A DNA stretch of 64,000 nucleotides from Xylogone sp. PMI_703 (GCA_021399445.1 JAJTUQ010000009.1:947501-1011500), one strand, 5' to 3'; positions 47,240 through 60,063 are shown, numbered from the stretch's first letter. Numbers and translations are program-made. Notes: generated by a model from the letters alone, not told the origin.

Positions 47240-48525
47240 TATTGAACTTTTTTTATTCTTTATTCGTAAGGACATAGACTGTTACAAAAGTTAAATATGT
47301 TGCCGAAAAGAGTTATTACTCTTGCCGGAAGTAACTTTTAAGACATGAACGAATTGTCTATCCTTTAACTAATACAAGTACTTTTCAGCCAAGTTATTAC
47401 TTTGCCAGAGGTAAAAACTTTAAGAATGAAATAATCTGTCTGTTCTCAGTTTATGAACTTGAGTATTAAAGAGATTGACTAATTGGTTGTAATAAAATAT
47501 CAGAAGATTTTCCTTGAATATAAACATTAATATTTAGAGAATCTCGAAACAAGAAAACTAACAGCTTTTAACCCAGAGATAAAAATACTTTTTTATAGTT
47601 CCGTGAATACGTTGACATTATCAGTATTAACTTTATAGTCAGTTATTAATATTAAACTATAGACGAAAATAAACTTATTAACTCTAAAATATAAAAAGTT
47701 AAACTTAAAGAAATTTAGTATTTATAAAATAAAACTAAAGACTTATTTTATATTATTATCAAAGAAAAGTTATAATGATTATAAGGTTATTTATGTTATA
47801 ATTATATTAAAAAAAGAAATTAAGTATTATTAACAAATATATATAATCATTAAATATAATAATAACTTCGAATTTATTTTATGAATAATAATAAAAAAGT
47901 TTTTACTTAAAAATATCATTGATGACTTTATTTATTGTATTAAAATAATAATAAAGTTATATTTACTAAAATAATGAAAAAATCAATCTTTTAATTAAAT
48001 AATTTCAGAATTTAAAGTTATCGAAGTAAAATTATTTAAAACTTTCTCAGAAGTATTTAAAGTATATTATTTAATAATTACTTTTTTACTTAATTTTAAA
48101 GACTAAATCAGAAATCAAAATATTCCTGAAAAATAATTTTAATTGATTAATATAAGAAAGAAAACTAAATTAACTTTAGTACAGAAAAAGTATTCTGTTT
48201 TTTCCGGTAAATTATTATTTAATATTAATAAACAAGAAGACAAAATCTTTAGAACAAATTTAATTATATTTTAACAAAAAAAGAATAAATTAATATTATC
48301 AGACCACAAATCTATAGAACAGAATTAACTAAAGGATAATTGACTAATGAACAAAAGGACTAAGTTCTAGGATAATATGATTTATTATTTATATAATAAA
48401 AAAGGTTATATCAAGTTATAATATTCAGAAAATCTTATAAACTAAATTAATAATAATTTAAATAAAATATCATTAAAGAACAAAATAACTATAATCTAAC
48501 CAGGAGATAAATTTTAATATATATA
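47240..48525 (+). other. Gypsy-E 5' internal region (gag/protease side)
   Basis: AT-rich with no open frame above 60 codons. It should encode gag, but no zinc knuckle or DSG site could be read. Confidence 0.55.
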
Positions 48526-48719
48526 TGTTGGTTCATACCAGCACGTGCCTATCACGTGCATGTAAGCTAAACCTATTCCGGAGGAGAGCCGTAGCCGTAA
48601 GCTATATAACCCCTCCGGCCATACGTAGTAGAAACAACAACCATCTCCCAATATAACGCAATTAGCATACCGTAATTACAGTATTACGTCGTGCCACGCG
48701 TTATGGGAGTGTACCGACA
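48526..48719 (+). repeat. Solo LTR of Copia-3 family, ATATA duplication
   Basis: 194 bp, TGTTGGTTCATACC at the start and GTACCGACA at the end, flanked by ATATA at 48521-48525 and 48720-48724. It is in the opposite orientation to Copia-3 and differs from its LTRs at a few sites, including GGGAGATGG versus GAGAGAGG. Confidence 0.95.
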
Positions 48720-48724
48720 ATATA

Positions 48725-51700
48725 GTTAAGTATTATAGTTTTGATATTTATAAAAAACTAATGAATAACTTAACTAGTGTTTATAAACACAGAAACTGAT
48801 TAAAATATAATTAACTGTTCTTTGATCTTTATTATCATTATGTTAAATTTAGAAAAAAAAGAAGAAATATACAGGTTATTCAACAGAAAAGTAAAGTTAT
48901 ATAAATATTTTACTTTAGAGATTTATATTAAAGATTACTGAAGACTTACAAGGATTAAGTTATATAAGTTTGAAGTAATTAATATAAAAAAGTACAAATT
49001 GATCTTAAGATTTCTTTGGTTAATAAAAGTAAAGCCAGAAATATTATAATTCAAAGAAAGTACATAAATATTCTTTTTAGAAGAAAAATATTTTATATAA
49101 GTCATTAAGAAAAAGTATATACAGAAAACCTTAGGCAAGACAAGGTATATAATAAGAATAACGTTAATAATAAAAAGTATAAACTTAAAAGAGAAAAGAG
49201 TAAAAATAAATAAGTTACTTAAAGAAGTCTTGAACAATTATATTAAATATGTTAATATCTTTAATTCTGAATAAATCAATGTACTTATACTTTATATATA
49301 ATTAAAATATTATATTAATATAGAAAAAGAATAAGTTCTACCTTATAACTCAATATATATATTTATTGATCAAGAGTTAATTATATTAAAGAAATATCTT
49401 AATATTATTTTATAACAAGGATAAATTTAGCTTTTGATGAGTTTGTCAAAAGTATTTATTTTATTTATACCAAAGAAAGGAAAAAAGTTATAACTTTATA
49501 TTGATTATCGAGTATTTAACAAAATAATTAAGAAAAACAAAGTATTTTTACCTTTGATTTCGGAGATTTTAGACTAATTGTCGTAAATCAAATAATTTAT
49601 GAAGTTAGACCTCTATAATATATATTATTGAATATATATCTGCGAAAAAGATAAGTAAAAGATAATTTTTTATACAAAATATAAATATTATGAATACTTA
49701 GTTATATTTTTTAATTTTATCAATGTTTTTATAACCTTTCAGACATATATTAACTAAGTTCTCATAGGTTTAGTAAACATAATATATATTGTCTATTTAG
49801 ACAATATTTTTATATATACTAAGGATAAAGTTTCGTATATACAGATTATAAAAAATATATTTATATAATTACGTAAGTAAAAACTTTATGTTAAAGCTAA
49901 GAAGTATAAATTCTCTATAAATATTGTAAATTACCTTAAATATATTATTATACTCAAAAATATTTATATAGAAATTAACTAAATTAAAATTATATTAGAA
50001 TACTACTAAAAACATTTAAGTATTCTTAGACTTTACAGGATTTTACTAAAGGTTTATAAAAGATTATTCGAAAATAGTTATCTCATTAACGGACTTATTA
50101 TAAAAAAGAACTTTACTGACTTTTAAGCTAAATTTGTAGTAATATACTATTTTCGTAAAGTTATATCTTATATTTATTACTGTTTTGTTGTTACATCATT
50201 ATGACTTCTTATTATTTATTTGACTTGAAATAAACATTTTTGACTTTATTATCAGAATAATAATAACCCAGAAGTTTGACGAACAGTAGTACTTAATAGT
50301 TTATTTGTCTAGAAAGTTAAAAGGTATTAAATTATGATATAATATGTTTAACACTGAATTATTAGTTATTATAGAAGTTTTCAGGACTTAGAGGTATTAT
50401 TTTTTGTATTTATAATATTTTATAAAAATGTTGACTAATTACTTGAATCATTATTATTTCGTTACTAAATTATAATTAAACAGTAAATAAGTTCATTAGT
50501 TGTAAGACTTGTTAAAGTTCGATTTCATGATTGAATATAATTTAAGCTCTAAGAACCTTGTTGATAGGTTATTAAAGAGGCCAGATCTAATAGATAGAGA
50601 AAGTAAGTTAACTGTTCAACAATAACTTTTTTAAGCCTTTTTGAATAAATTCTCAAAGACTTGATTAAAGGCTTTTGCGAATTATAAGAATAGCCTTAGT
50701 TAAGCTGTCTCTGAAAATGACTAAGCCGAAAGTCCGTTAAGAGGCCCCGGAGAAGTATAAACGACTAATAAACTTATTATTAATTCTGGTCGGGAAAGTT
50801 TTGAGTCTTTAGATTTTACGTTAGTATTATAGAGTATTTAGGTAACTAAGACTATTATTTATGATTAATTAAGTATAATTGTTATACTCGGAGAAGTTAG
50901 AAAGTTTATAAGATATATACAGAAATCTAAGAGTGATTATATAAAGATCCTTAAGTCTGAACTTTAGCATAAAGTTATTAATAACGATATTACTGTTAAA
51001 ACGACAAGTTATAAATCATCCGTCTTTTTAAGGAAAATTAATAAGGTTAAATCTGTAATAACATCAGAGAATTTGTTACTAGACTAAGTAAAAATGATTT
51101 ATGACATATAACAGAAAAACGTTTTCGTTATTAATGAAAAGTAAAAACAACGATATAACAAAAGATCTAATGCCAAAGTCTCAGAAAGAAATCCTTAGAT
51201 ATATAAAGAAGATAGTTTATTAAGATATTAAAGATATATTTATATTCTTGACAATTACTTAATTAAAAAAGAAATATTAAAAGTCTTTTATGACACTTTA
51301 ACTAGTGATTACTTAAGTATCACAAAAGTCTATAAATAATTAATAAGAAATTATTTCTAGAATAATATAAAGAAGAATATCAATACTTATATACTTTATT
51401 GTCAAAGTTACTAGAAAACTAAGCTGAAGAATTACTTATTATATGATGAACTAGTTTTATTACTAGTTTTTATAAAGTTTTTTTAGGAAATATTACTGGA
51501 TTTTATTATAGACTTTTTAATAAATAAGTTATTCTAGAGAAAGGAATATAATATGGTTTTAGTTATTATCTATAAAATGACTAAATATTTTATATATATT
51601 CTAATAACCAAAAAACTGACAGTCGATAGCCTAGTGTTCTTACTGCTAGTACACTTCATAGTTAACTATAGAATCCCTAGAAAAATAATCTTTGATCGAG

Positions 51701-52505
51701 GTTCTCTGTTTATAAATAAATTCTAGACAGTATTATATTATTACTTAACCATGAAAAGATAACTAAATATAATATACTATTCTTAAACAAATGGCTAAAC
51801 CAAGTAATAAAACTAAAACCTGAAGTATTACTTATAAGTTTATTATAATTATATATAAAACGATTAAGTCAAAAGATTATTATTAGCTTAATTTACTTAT
51901 AATATTTTGTGACATTCAGCGATAAAGACCTCGTCAGCAGAAGTATTACAAGGATTCTTACTGAGAGGACCGGACGAAATATTACAAGACTTCTTTATAA
52001 AAGTATTAACAGTGACGTAGAAAGTATAAGACTTTGTTAAATACCGAAAACAATTTATTAAAATATTTGAGTACTCTTAAGAACTTTATAAAAAGTAATA
52101 CAATAAAGACAAGGAAACTATAACCTTTGAGCTTAACCAGAGAGTATTAATATTAACGAAGAATATTAAGTAATGTTAATTATCCTGTAAATTATCGGAT
52201 AAATACTTAAATCTCTATAGAGTTATTAAAGCAATAAGAGAATACGGTTTAGTTTATAAAATAGATTTACTAAAGTTATATTGTATATATAATATCTTCT
52301 TTGTGATAATATTAAAATTATACTACAGAAAGGGGAAAGATAGAGAATTTGAAGTAGAAGATAATATTTATAAAGTGAAAATGATTCTAGGTTACGAGGA
52401 TTACAAGGGATAACATAAATTCCTGATCAAATAAAAAAAATAAAGACTAAAATTAAATATGTTAAAACTTAGAAAGAATATATTCATGAAGAAGTTATTA
52501 AATGA
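48725..52505 (+). pseudogene. Gypsy-E pol relic with chromodomain
   Basis: RT reads LYIDYRVFNKIIKKN near 49495, MKLDLYN near 49600 and YLDNIFIYTKD near 49793-49826 (Asp to Asn in YLDD). A connection segment at 50040-50120 ends in KNFTDF. RNase H and integrase are heavily eroded; the integrase core region is placed at about 51480-51760. A chromodomain-like end (EFEVEDNIY, then HKFLIK) lies near 52338-52430. The longest open pieces on either strand are under 100 codons, and the minus one at 48935-49237 is a shadow. AT-richness is extreme. Confidence 0.8.
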
Positions 52506-52664
52506 ATATAAAGTAAAGATTGAATTATTATACAAGAAATACGATAAACCACTAAAAGCAACGAAATAATATTATAAAACTGTTATAATATAATAAAAAG
52601 GTTATAATCAAATATTATTATTATTATCTTTATCAGTATTATCATTGTTATTATGATTTAATTT

Positions 52665-52857
52665 TGTCGGTACACTCCTATAACGCGTGGCACGACGTAA
52701 TACTGTAATTACGGTATGCTAATTGCGTTATATTGAGAGAGGTTGTTGTTTCTACTACGTATGGCCGGAGGGGTTATATAGCTTACGGCTACGGCTCTCC
52801 TCCGGAATAGGTTTAGCTTACATGCACGTGATAGGCACGTGTTGGTATGAACCAACA
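52665..52857 (-). repeat. Copia-3 3' LTR (193 bp)
   Basis: Minus strand TGTTGGTTCATACC to GTACCGACA. It carries GCACGTGC and CACGTG boxes at its start and GGTTATATAGC as a TATA-like element on the plus-strand representation near 52773. Confidence 0.95.
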
Positions 52858-53012
52858 CTGGAGCTACTCTAGAAATTGACATGTGACCGGTTCCATACCC
52901 CGCATTCCCGCAATTGCCATATTTTTCCTGAAAAAGCTCAAAACCGAAGAGTTTTCTGAATCACATACTAATTTCCTAATTAGGAATAATGTGATCCCGT
53001 GATCTCCGGTTT

Positions 53013-56000
53013 CTATGCTTCTGAACCACCGATTCCATTCCGTTCCACCCATTCCACCACTTCCAACCGTACGGTATTCGTATTGATCAATTGCTTCAGA
53101 GCGTTACAGCACTTGCCCTTCGTCATCGCGTCGGCCGGGTTTGTGCTCCCCTTGATCCACTTGACTTCAGCGATATCTCTACGTTCGTAGGCCTGGCGGA
53201 GGCACATCACATCGATCATCAATCGCTTCTCTTGTGTGGTTCCCAGCTTGACGAGACAGTCATAGAGTGACTTGGAATCGGTACAGATAACTAGTGGGAG
53301 GTTGATCTTCAATATACGGTCGATGGTAGACTTGATTGCGGTTCCCATATCGAATCCATGGGCCATTCCGTATAACTCGGATGCTAATATGCTCCGGGTA
53401 ACCCGTTTACACTTGATTGAAGACCAGTGAAGAATATTCGCGTTGCCTTCCTTGTCAGCTAGTACTATAACGTAGCCAATTTGCGAAGATAGGTCTCTGT
53501 TGTTTGCGAAAGCAGCATCCGTAAACACTAATAGTTGTAGTGATTCCTTATTCAACTTGACGAACCGTATTCCTCTGGCAGCATTCTGTATTTGCCATTC
53601 TAAGCGCTTATTAAGTGCCTTTACGTCGTTTTCGTCTGGGTTTACAGCTTGGGCGGCTGCTGACAGGTCGTATGCGGCTTCCGGTTGGCATACTGAAGCT
53701 ATATATGCTCCCCTGGCGCGCTGAGCTACATATTGGTCTTTGGTTGAAAGGTTTTCGCGTACAATGCCTCGAGAGCTTGTTGTATTGCCTGTTTCAGTCG
53801 TTACGGGCCGTAAATTAGCACATTGGCGTTCTTGGGACAGGGTGATCACGTCTTCCTTCAGTTGAATAATGCCTCCGTTGAACTTGATGGCTTTGGTGGG
53901 TGTCAGTACTTCCCGTTCCTTGGCTAGGAATCCCGCTTCCTGGAGCTGAAGTTGTTCGAGTTCAACGAATTTATCGTCCGCAGCGAAGAGTGTATCGTCG
54001 GTTTGGAAACCTACAACACCGAAAGGTGAGTTGCTATATAAGAGGCATGGGTCGTAGGTTGATTGCTCCATCCCGAGATTCTTGGTGTGGTGTGTATGGT
54101 ATGTCTCAAACCAGTGGTTTCCGGCCTCCGGGACTCCGTACAGTGGTTTTACGACCTTTAATATACTCCCCTTCAGTAGGTTTAATCGCTGTAACAGTTC
54201 GATTGGAGGGTATATGTAAAAGAGTCGGTTCAGCTTGTTTAACGATTGAGTGTAGGCTTGTGATATATCTCGTAAATATAGCTTGGTTTTGCCGTCCATA
54301 GATGTGATACACAGGATGATACGCTGGCTAACTCTTTGGATTGTTGGTGACTGAGTTAATACGGTTTTCTTTCCGTGGTCGTCGTAAGCCTGTATTACAA
54401 GTCTTGATTTCTTGTAAGCTTTGTCCGTCCCTGGGTTTTTCTCCTCGTTTACGAATCTTGCGTTAAATATACGGACATCTTCCGGCACCTCTTCAAGTGA
54501 TACTACTTTAAATACACCACTGTTTATTAGACCTGTCATTTCCGCTTGTTGAGATGCGTAGTATGGGTTCGCTTCGTCTGGTTCCAGGTCTTGGAGAAAT
54601 GCCTCGATATTGGCCATGTTCAGTTCAATTGGGTATTTTCGAGGTCTTCCAGGTCTACGCTTGACGGGTTGTATGGGTGTTTCCACTGTAATAATGTCCT
54701 CAGTTGAATCCATAGCGTCGATATGTTGGGGCATCCCATGCTCTCTGGTGTCTGATTTACCCTGCCGGGCGGGTGAAATCGTTTCAGATGGCATATCTGT
54801 CTTAATATCGGTTACAGATCTGAAATACGGTTTTACGGAAGTTGATCGGAATGTTGTATTGCCGTGAGGAAGTGCTAATACACAGTTCTCTCCGTCCATA
54901 CTTATGAGCTTGTATGGCCCTTCCCAAGTTCCGGCTTGGCCTGTGTTCCCTTCACGCCACACAAGAACGTCTGAATTAATCGGTAAGTCGTGTATACGAG
55001 TCGTATTTGGGCCATTTCTGGTATTCAGAGCATCTTCTACCTGTCGCTTGGCTCGTAATCTGTGAATTTCCTCCATAGCCTTTCTAATTGCTTTGGCTCT
55101 GAGACTTACGGACGGGGCCGGAGTCTCATGTTCGGTCATTCGCGGGTACGCTCCGTAAACTAAAAGTGTAGGCACTAGGCCGTCAGGTCCCACTGAATCG
55201 TTGATTGCCTTGAAGGCCATTTGTAGAGCCATATCCTTGTCAAGATCGGTGATCTCTGTGGTGATAATCGTGTAGGCTCGTCGAATTAGGCCATGGTAAC
55301 GTTCGACCATTCCAATTGAGTTGTGAGCTTCTACTGGTATGGCTTTCAGTGTGATCCCCATAGTACGGGCGTGTTGATTGAGTTCCTTGCTAACGAAGTT
55401 CTTTCCGGCGTCCGTAACGATCTGGTCAGGGGGCCCAAGGTAAGTGTCGATCCAACATGCCCGTAAGGCGTCCCAGGTGTGCTTTGCACCTATATTCTGA
55501 AGCCATCTGCCGGCTTGGTAGCGTGTAACTTCGTCAACAACATACAAGACAGGTTTTCCGGTTATATAGAAGATATCAACGACCACAGTGTGGTTGAATT
55601 CCAGGTCGTCTTTGAATGTAAACCGGAATCGGTATAAGGATTTTCCGTGACGTTGGCACTGGTCGTAATACTTAGAAAGGTGTTCTAGTGCTTCCTTTTC
55701 AACATCGTGGCCTGCACGATCTAGTATTCTCTGGAGTCTTCTTACGGAAAGGTGTCCGAACCGTCGGTGGAGTCGCTGTAGTTCTACGGTCGTCAAAAAG
55801 CATGGGTTTTGGTCGAAAGATTCGACGATATAAGTCTGTAAACAGTTATTCCATACTACGAACGGGTGGCCGAATCTACGGATTACCGGCACCTTGCCAT
55901 GGGGCGTTATAACCGTATTTGTAATATTATTGAAGTATATTCCGAGGCGATCCATGTCGGCCAAGGAAAGTAGGAAAGGTATATCGACTTCTACAATATG

Positions 56001-58244
56001 GAATTCTAATTGGCCGATTGGGGTATTCACTATTGTTGAACCTATAATAGTAGTGGTCCCTATGCCGAATTGAACGGTTTTCGCACTTTTTATGTTGTTG
56101 AGCGTTACGGTCTTGTCAATATGTTATAATGCCTGGAATTGGCCGTAACCGGCCGTAGATCACTTGGCTGCGCCTGTATCGATCATGATTCCATGGAACT
56201 GATTCGTATTATACCTGGTGGTTATGTTGTACACGCTTGATATTGATTCGCTGGTTGCCTCTATGAGTATTTCCATGGTCAGGTAATGTGAAAAAGCCTT
56301 ATTCGAGAGTTCCATGGCCGTATTTGCCGCTAATTCCATGGGAAAATCGTCACATGAAGTGATATAAGTTCTTGATATGTCAGTATTCGGTTCCTCCGGT
56401 TCTGAGTCGTAATCGTCGGCCAGGAGTAGTTCGATGGCCGTATCTGACTCCTCTTCGGGTGGTTCACCTTCACACTCGGTAATATATTGTCTGAACCGAG
56501 TATTTGCGAACTTATCAAAGTTACGGTTCCTGGGGTTGTATGTACGGCCCAGTTTAGCCTTGAATCTTGCTTTTTCGGCTTCCCGCTCTTCTCGGGAGTG
56601 GTTCCAAGAGCGGCAGTCTTCCTTGTGGCATATGTAGCACTTATTTCCTTGCCGATAACGTGGGTTGTTGCGGGGATACTGGCGGTTCTCACTTTTGCGG
56701 TTATCTTTGCTACGGTAATATCGGTCCGTAAAGTAGGCCGTTGAGTGAGGTTCTTGCTTATTCTCGACTTCATATGTCGATATCGATGAGTTGAGATCTT
56801 GTAACAGGGTTCCTAAGTGTTGGGATGGCTTGGAAATCGCATATTTGCATGCTGGAACTCCTCGGCAAGCGTTGATTATCTTATTAATCAAGAAAGATTG
56901 GGTCCGTAGCTCTGGGGCAAGGCCATGCTGAACCTTCTGGAGTGTGGTAAATAGCTCTTGTACGCACTGGAACGTATTCTTGTCGGTATTCTTATTCATG
57001 ATGGAGATTAAATCGATGTTATTCCATGAGGTCAGGGTATTGATCTAGTGCTCTGGTCCCTCGTAGAAACCTCGAATATAGTCATACACTCCCTCATACG
57101 TAAGGTGGTCAACGTTATTCGTGTAGTATGTGTCTTTAGCAGGTCCAGTCAGCATTGTCGGGAAAGCTTTTGCGTATAGTCTCACAGGTATGTCAAATCT
57201 TCTACAATTACTTTCGAATATATAGCGCTTTTGGTTAAAGTTGCCATTAATTCCGTCGTATTTCATGTCCTCAGTGTAGTGCTTAGTGAGCTCCGAAAGT
57301 AGCTTAGAATCCGTAAATATGGTTGATTCAGGTTGAGGTGTAGGTTCTAAGATTTCCGGCTTAATGGTTCGATCAACAGAGGTTCGATCAACAGTATTAG
57401 CTCTATCAAAGGTGTGTTCTACAGTTCTACGCTCTACGGTCTGTACCGGTAGAGGAAGTGGTTTCTCCACTTCCGTGGTCAGTATAAACCTTGATCTTGC
57501 TGTAACCGATAAGTCTTTGATTTCTACGATATAAGATGTAGTAATTCTCCCTTTCCGGAGGTCAGCAGCAGCTTGATCAACATCATCTTGGGTCCATGGT
57601 GTTGGCTCGGTTTCCTGGAGTACGTTGAACAGTGTCTGATATATAGTCAGATTGTGGCTATGTGGTTGTACACGTACACCACCACAGCGCAGGCATGTCC
57701 GCAAATCCATATAAACCTTTGGTGATGCCCTTCTAAAGGTATCGGCCTTGAAATCCTTAAAGTCTTCCTGAAATAGGGTCCATAGGTTATCGTCAAAGTC
57801 ACCTCCGACCTCATAGTCATGAATCTTAGTAACTATGAAATCTTTTATGTCTTCATCAGTAATGATATCGGTCAGGGTGAGACCGTATTGCCATTTCCTG
57901 CTTTTCTCTTCCCATGACCGGATGTCAGGCGTATTTGCCGGTGTGCCCGGCGTGCCTGGTGTGCCCATAAGATGGGACATTCCAGCTATTCTCGGGTTCC
58001 GGATCTCCGATATTAACAGTTGTCGTATGAAAAATTTGCTTAAATGAAGGTTCTGATTGGCTCCCTTTTCGGTCGAGTGGAGGCTTCCAAAGTGGGGTGA
58101 ATCGAATCGAAGGTTTGGGGTAAAAAGAGTGTAGAATTCAGTGATTTCAGTGAAATATGAAGAGTATGGCCAGAGGCAGGCCGTCCGTAACTTGGCAAGA
58201 GGTCTTAACAATTGAAGAGAAACCGGCTGTTTTCGTGCAATCAA
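53013..58244 (-). pseudogene. Copia-3 gag-pol polyprotein, one frame with three stops
   Basis: Codons run in a single frame over 1744 positions. Stops are TAG at 57047-57045, TGA at 56162-56160 and a TAA near 56121. TAG and TAA fit CAG/CAA changed at CpA. The likely true start is 57980 (MSHLMGTPGTPGTPANTP); the ATG at 58244 lies in the leader. Gag spans to about 56500 and has a zinc knuckle variant CYICHKEDCRSWNH (near 56640), CX2CX4CX4H. The protease site is MIDTGAAK just before the TGA. Integrase shows VVVDIFYI, IVTDAGKNF and GMVERYHG (DDE). RT has RLVIQAYDD, KLYLRDISQAYTQS and FQTDDTLFAAD (53991-54008), an atypical form of YVDD. RNase H reads VFTDAAFANNRD, SELYGMAHG, CTDSKSLYD and STNPADAMTKGK. 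Readthrough aside, it is not autonomous. Confidence 0.93.
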
Positions 58245-58272
58245 TTGATACGAGATCTCCCCCCTTCGACTA

Positions 58273-58440
58273 GAGTATTGACAATATCACGGCAGCACTG
58301 TAATATATCGCCCTGCATAGAAATCGCAATTCCCGAAGTTCACACTCCTGAATAAGAAAGTCGGTTGAGTATTGACAGTATTCACGGCAGCACTGTAATA
58401 TGTCGCCCTGCATAGAATATCTCAATTCTGAACCGGTTAT
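58273..58440 (-). repeat. Direct repeat in Copia-3 leader
   Basis: A block of about 50-70 bases beginning GAGTATTGAC and containing CACGGCAGCACTGTAATAT and CGCCCTGCATAGAA occurs at 58273-58340 and again at 58367-58435, a period of 94. It lies between the 5' LTR and the gag start, where packaging or dimerisation signals are usual. Confidence 0.85.
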
Positions 58441-58490
58441 TCCTGTATTCGATTGCGTGGCTTCCTGATCTGTATGTACAAACTGATCAG

Positions 58491-58683
58491 TGTCGGTACA
58501 CTCCCATAACACGTGGCACGACGTAATACTGTAATTACGGTATGCTAATTGCGTTATATTGAGAGAGGTTGTTGTTTCTACTACGTATGGCCGGAGGGGT
58601 TATATAGCTTACGGCTACGGCTCTCCTCCGGAATAGGTTTAGCTTACATGCACGTGATAGGCACGTGTTGGTATGAACCAACA
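58491..58683 (-). repeat. Copia-3 5' LTR (193 bp)
   Basis: Identical in length to the 3' LTR and followed by AATTT at 58684-58688. The base next to it towards gag is a CTGATCAG palindrome, and no tRNA 3'-end complement was recognised as primer site. Confidence 0.95.
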
Positions 58684-58688
58684 AATTT

Positions 58689-59771
58689 ATTATAATACTA
58701 TAAAACATATCAATAAAGTAGTCATAAAATATTTTTACAAAGAACTTATTATTTCTGTATAAAAATTAACTTATTTATTCTAATAGTTTTTTATACTTTA
58801 TATGTTTTGTCAAAGTCTTTCCATCAATAACATTATTATTTTTATCGTTACTAAATAATGTTCTTTATAACTAACCTTTTCTTTATTAATAAAAGCTTTT
58901 CGCTTTGTTGTAAACATGTTAACTTTATTTTTTTTAGCCTGAAAAGTCTTTGTAATAATTATTTAAACTTCTTTAACGTTATCTTACAAATTATCAATGA
59001 AAATAAATAATAAGTTCATAACTAACTTATATTATAAGTATTATTCTTTATTATAATGAATAACAATAACCTGGCTTTTGTAGTTAATATACCTTATACT
59101 TAACTAAAAATTAATAACTTGATTTGATGTTTGTAAAAGTAAATACATAAAGAGAAAACATAAAAATCATTAACAAAAAGATAATCTTTGTTATTGTTAT
59201 AACAATAAATATATTTATTACTTATGATTATCTCAAAATTAATAAATATATAATAATAACTTGATCAAACCCACATTGATCATTGTTACAAAAAAGAATA
59301 AAGCTTTTGTTTTACTTCATAAGACTATAAAAACAACATCAACAAGATATCTCCTTGAGAGTTATCTATAATTATACCTTTATTGTACCTAGGTTAAGAA
59401 TTAAGGCTGACTGACTCTGAATAGATTTCTAAACTCACAGAAATATAATTAAACAGTTAACTGAATATAATATAAAAGGTGAAAAATGTCTTTTATATAA
59501 CGAACCAGAAAAGAACTTAAATACTTAATATTTGACAAAAGGTTAAAGTTATTTAAAATATTCTTTGAAAATCTTATTAACACCAACGATTTTGCAAAAA
59601 GTTTTTTGAATAACCGAAAAGATAACTAAAAGATTTATTTTTGGTTTTACGGAAAAAGGAATTAATTTTCTTTATTATTATCGTTATACTTATACAACAA
59701 CATTATATTGAAATAATTATGTATAAAACTCTTAATGCTCTTAAGACAAGAGTATATAAAGAGAATTATTA
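58689..59771 (+). other. Gypsy-E 3' internal remainder
   Basis: AT-rich DNA between the Copia-3 insertion and the 3' LTR of Gypsy-E, the 3' untranslated part. A minus-strand segment near 58850-59000 gives a charged run (TTKRKAFINKEKVSYKEH) that could be a remnant of an antisense ORF like those in Gypsy A/B, but the resemblance is weak. Confidence 0.5.
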
Positions 59772-60058
59772 TATTAAATACTAAAATCATAAGTAACTAG
59801 AATAAGTATTATATATAACTTATAACATAAATAAAGTAAGTATAAACAAGCTATAAACAAGCAGTTTAAGGCTTAAGGCTACGAATCGATATATATAAAG
59901 AAAGTCTCTCTTTTCAAGGAAGAGCTAAAGTTTAATTTGTATAATATTCTTACGATATAAAGCTATATTCGAGTAATCAATAAAATCATCTTTTATCTCC
60001 TTGTAATATTATATGTATATTTAATCACTTTTTCACTTTATATAATAAAACCTTAACA
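59772..60058 (+). repeat. Gypsy-E 3' LTR (287 bp)
   Basis: Same length as the 5' LTR and alignable base by base. Its start reads TATTAAATACTAAAATC against TGTCAGGTGCCAAGGTC in the 5' copy, with almost all differences C-to-T or G-to-A. Confidence 0.92.
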
Positions 60059-60063
60059 ATTAT

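Larger units (their letters stand above)
52665..58683 (-). mobile_element. Copia-3: young, nearly intact copia element, AATTT duplication
   Basis: 6019 bp on the minus strand with 193 bp LTRs (52665-52857 and 58491-58683) and AATTT at 52660-52664 and 58684-58688. The two LTRs differ by eye at only two positions, both transitions. The gag-pol frame is continuous from 58244 to 53013 except for three stop codons. Base composition is normal, in sharp contrast to the surrounding Gypsy-E. It is the most recent insertion in the window. Confidence 0.97.
46953..60058 (+). mobile_element. Gypsy-E: full-length chromovirus with ATTAT duplication, hosting copia insertions
   Basis: 287 bp LTRs at 46953-47239 and 59772-60058, flanked by ATTAT at 46948-46952 and 60059-60063. 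Without the solo LTR and Copia-3 it would be about 6.9 kb. The plus-strand RT, integrase and a chromodomain are recognisable. It is extremely AT-rich, so it was RIPed heavily before Copia-3 entered. The 5' LTR kept normal composition, whereas the 3' LTR is converted at many sites. Confidence 0.95.

Noticed and set aside
53900..54301. 133-codon plus-strand frame
   Set aside because: Opposite-strand shadow of the Copia-3 reverse transcriptase.
56330..56773. 147-codon minus-strand frame overlapping Copia-3 gag
   Set aside because: Alternative frame of the gag zinc-knuckle region; the main frame carries the recognisable motifs.
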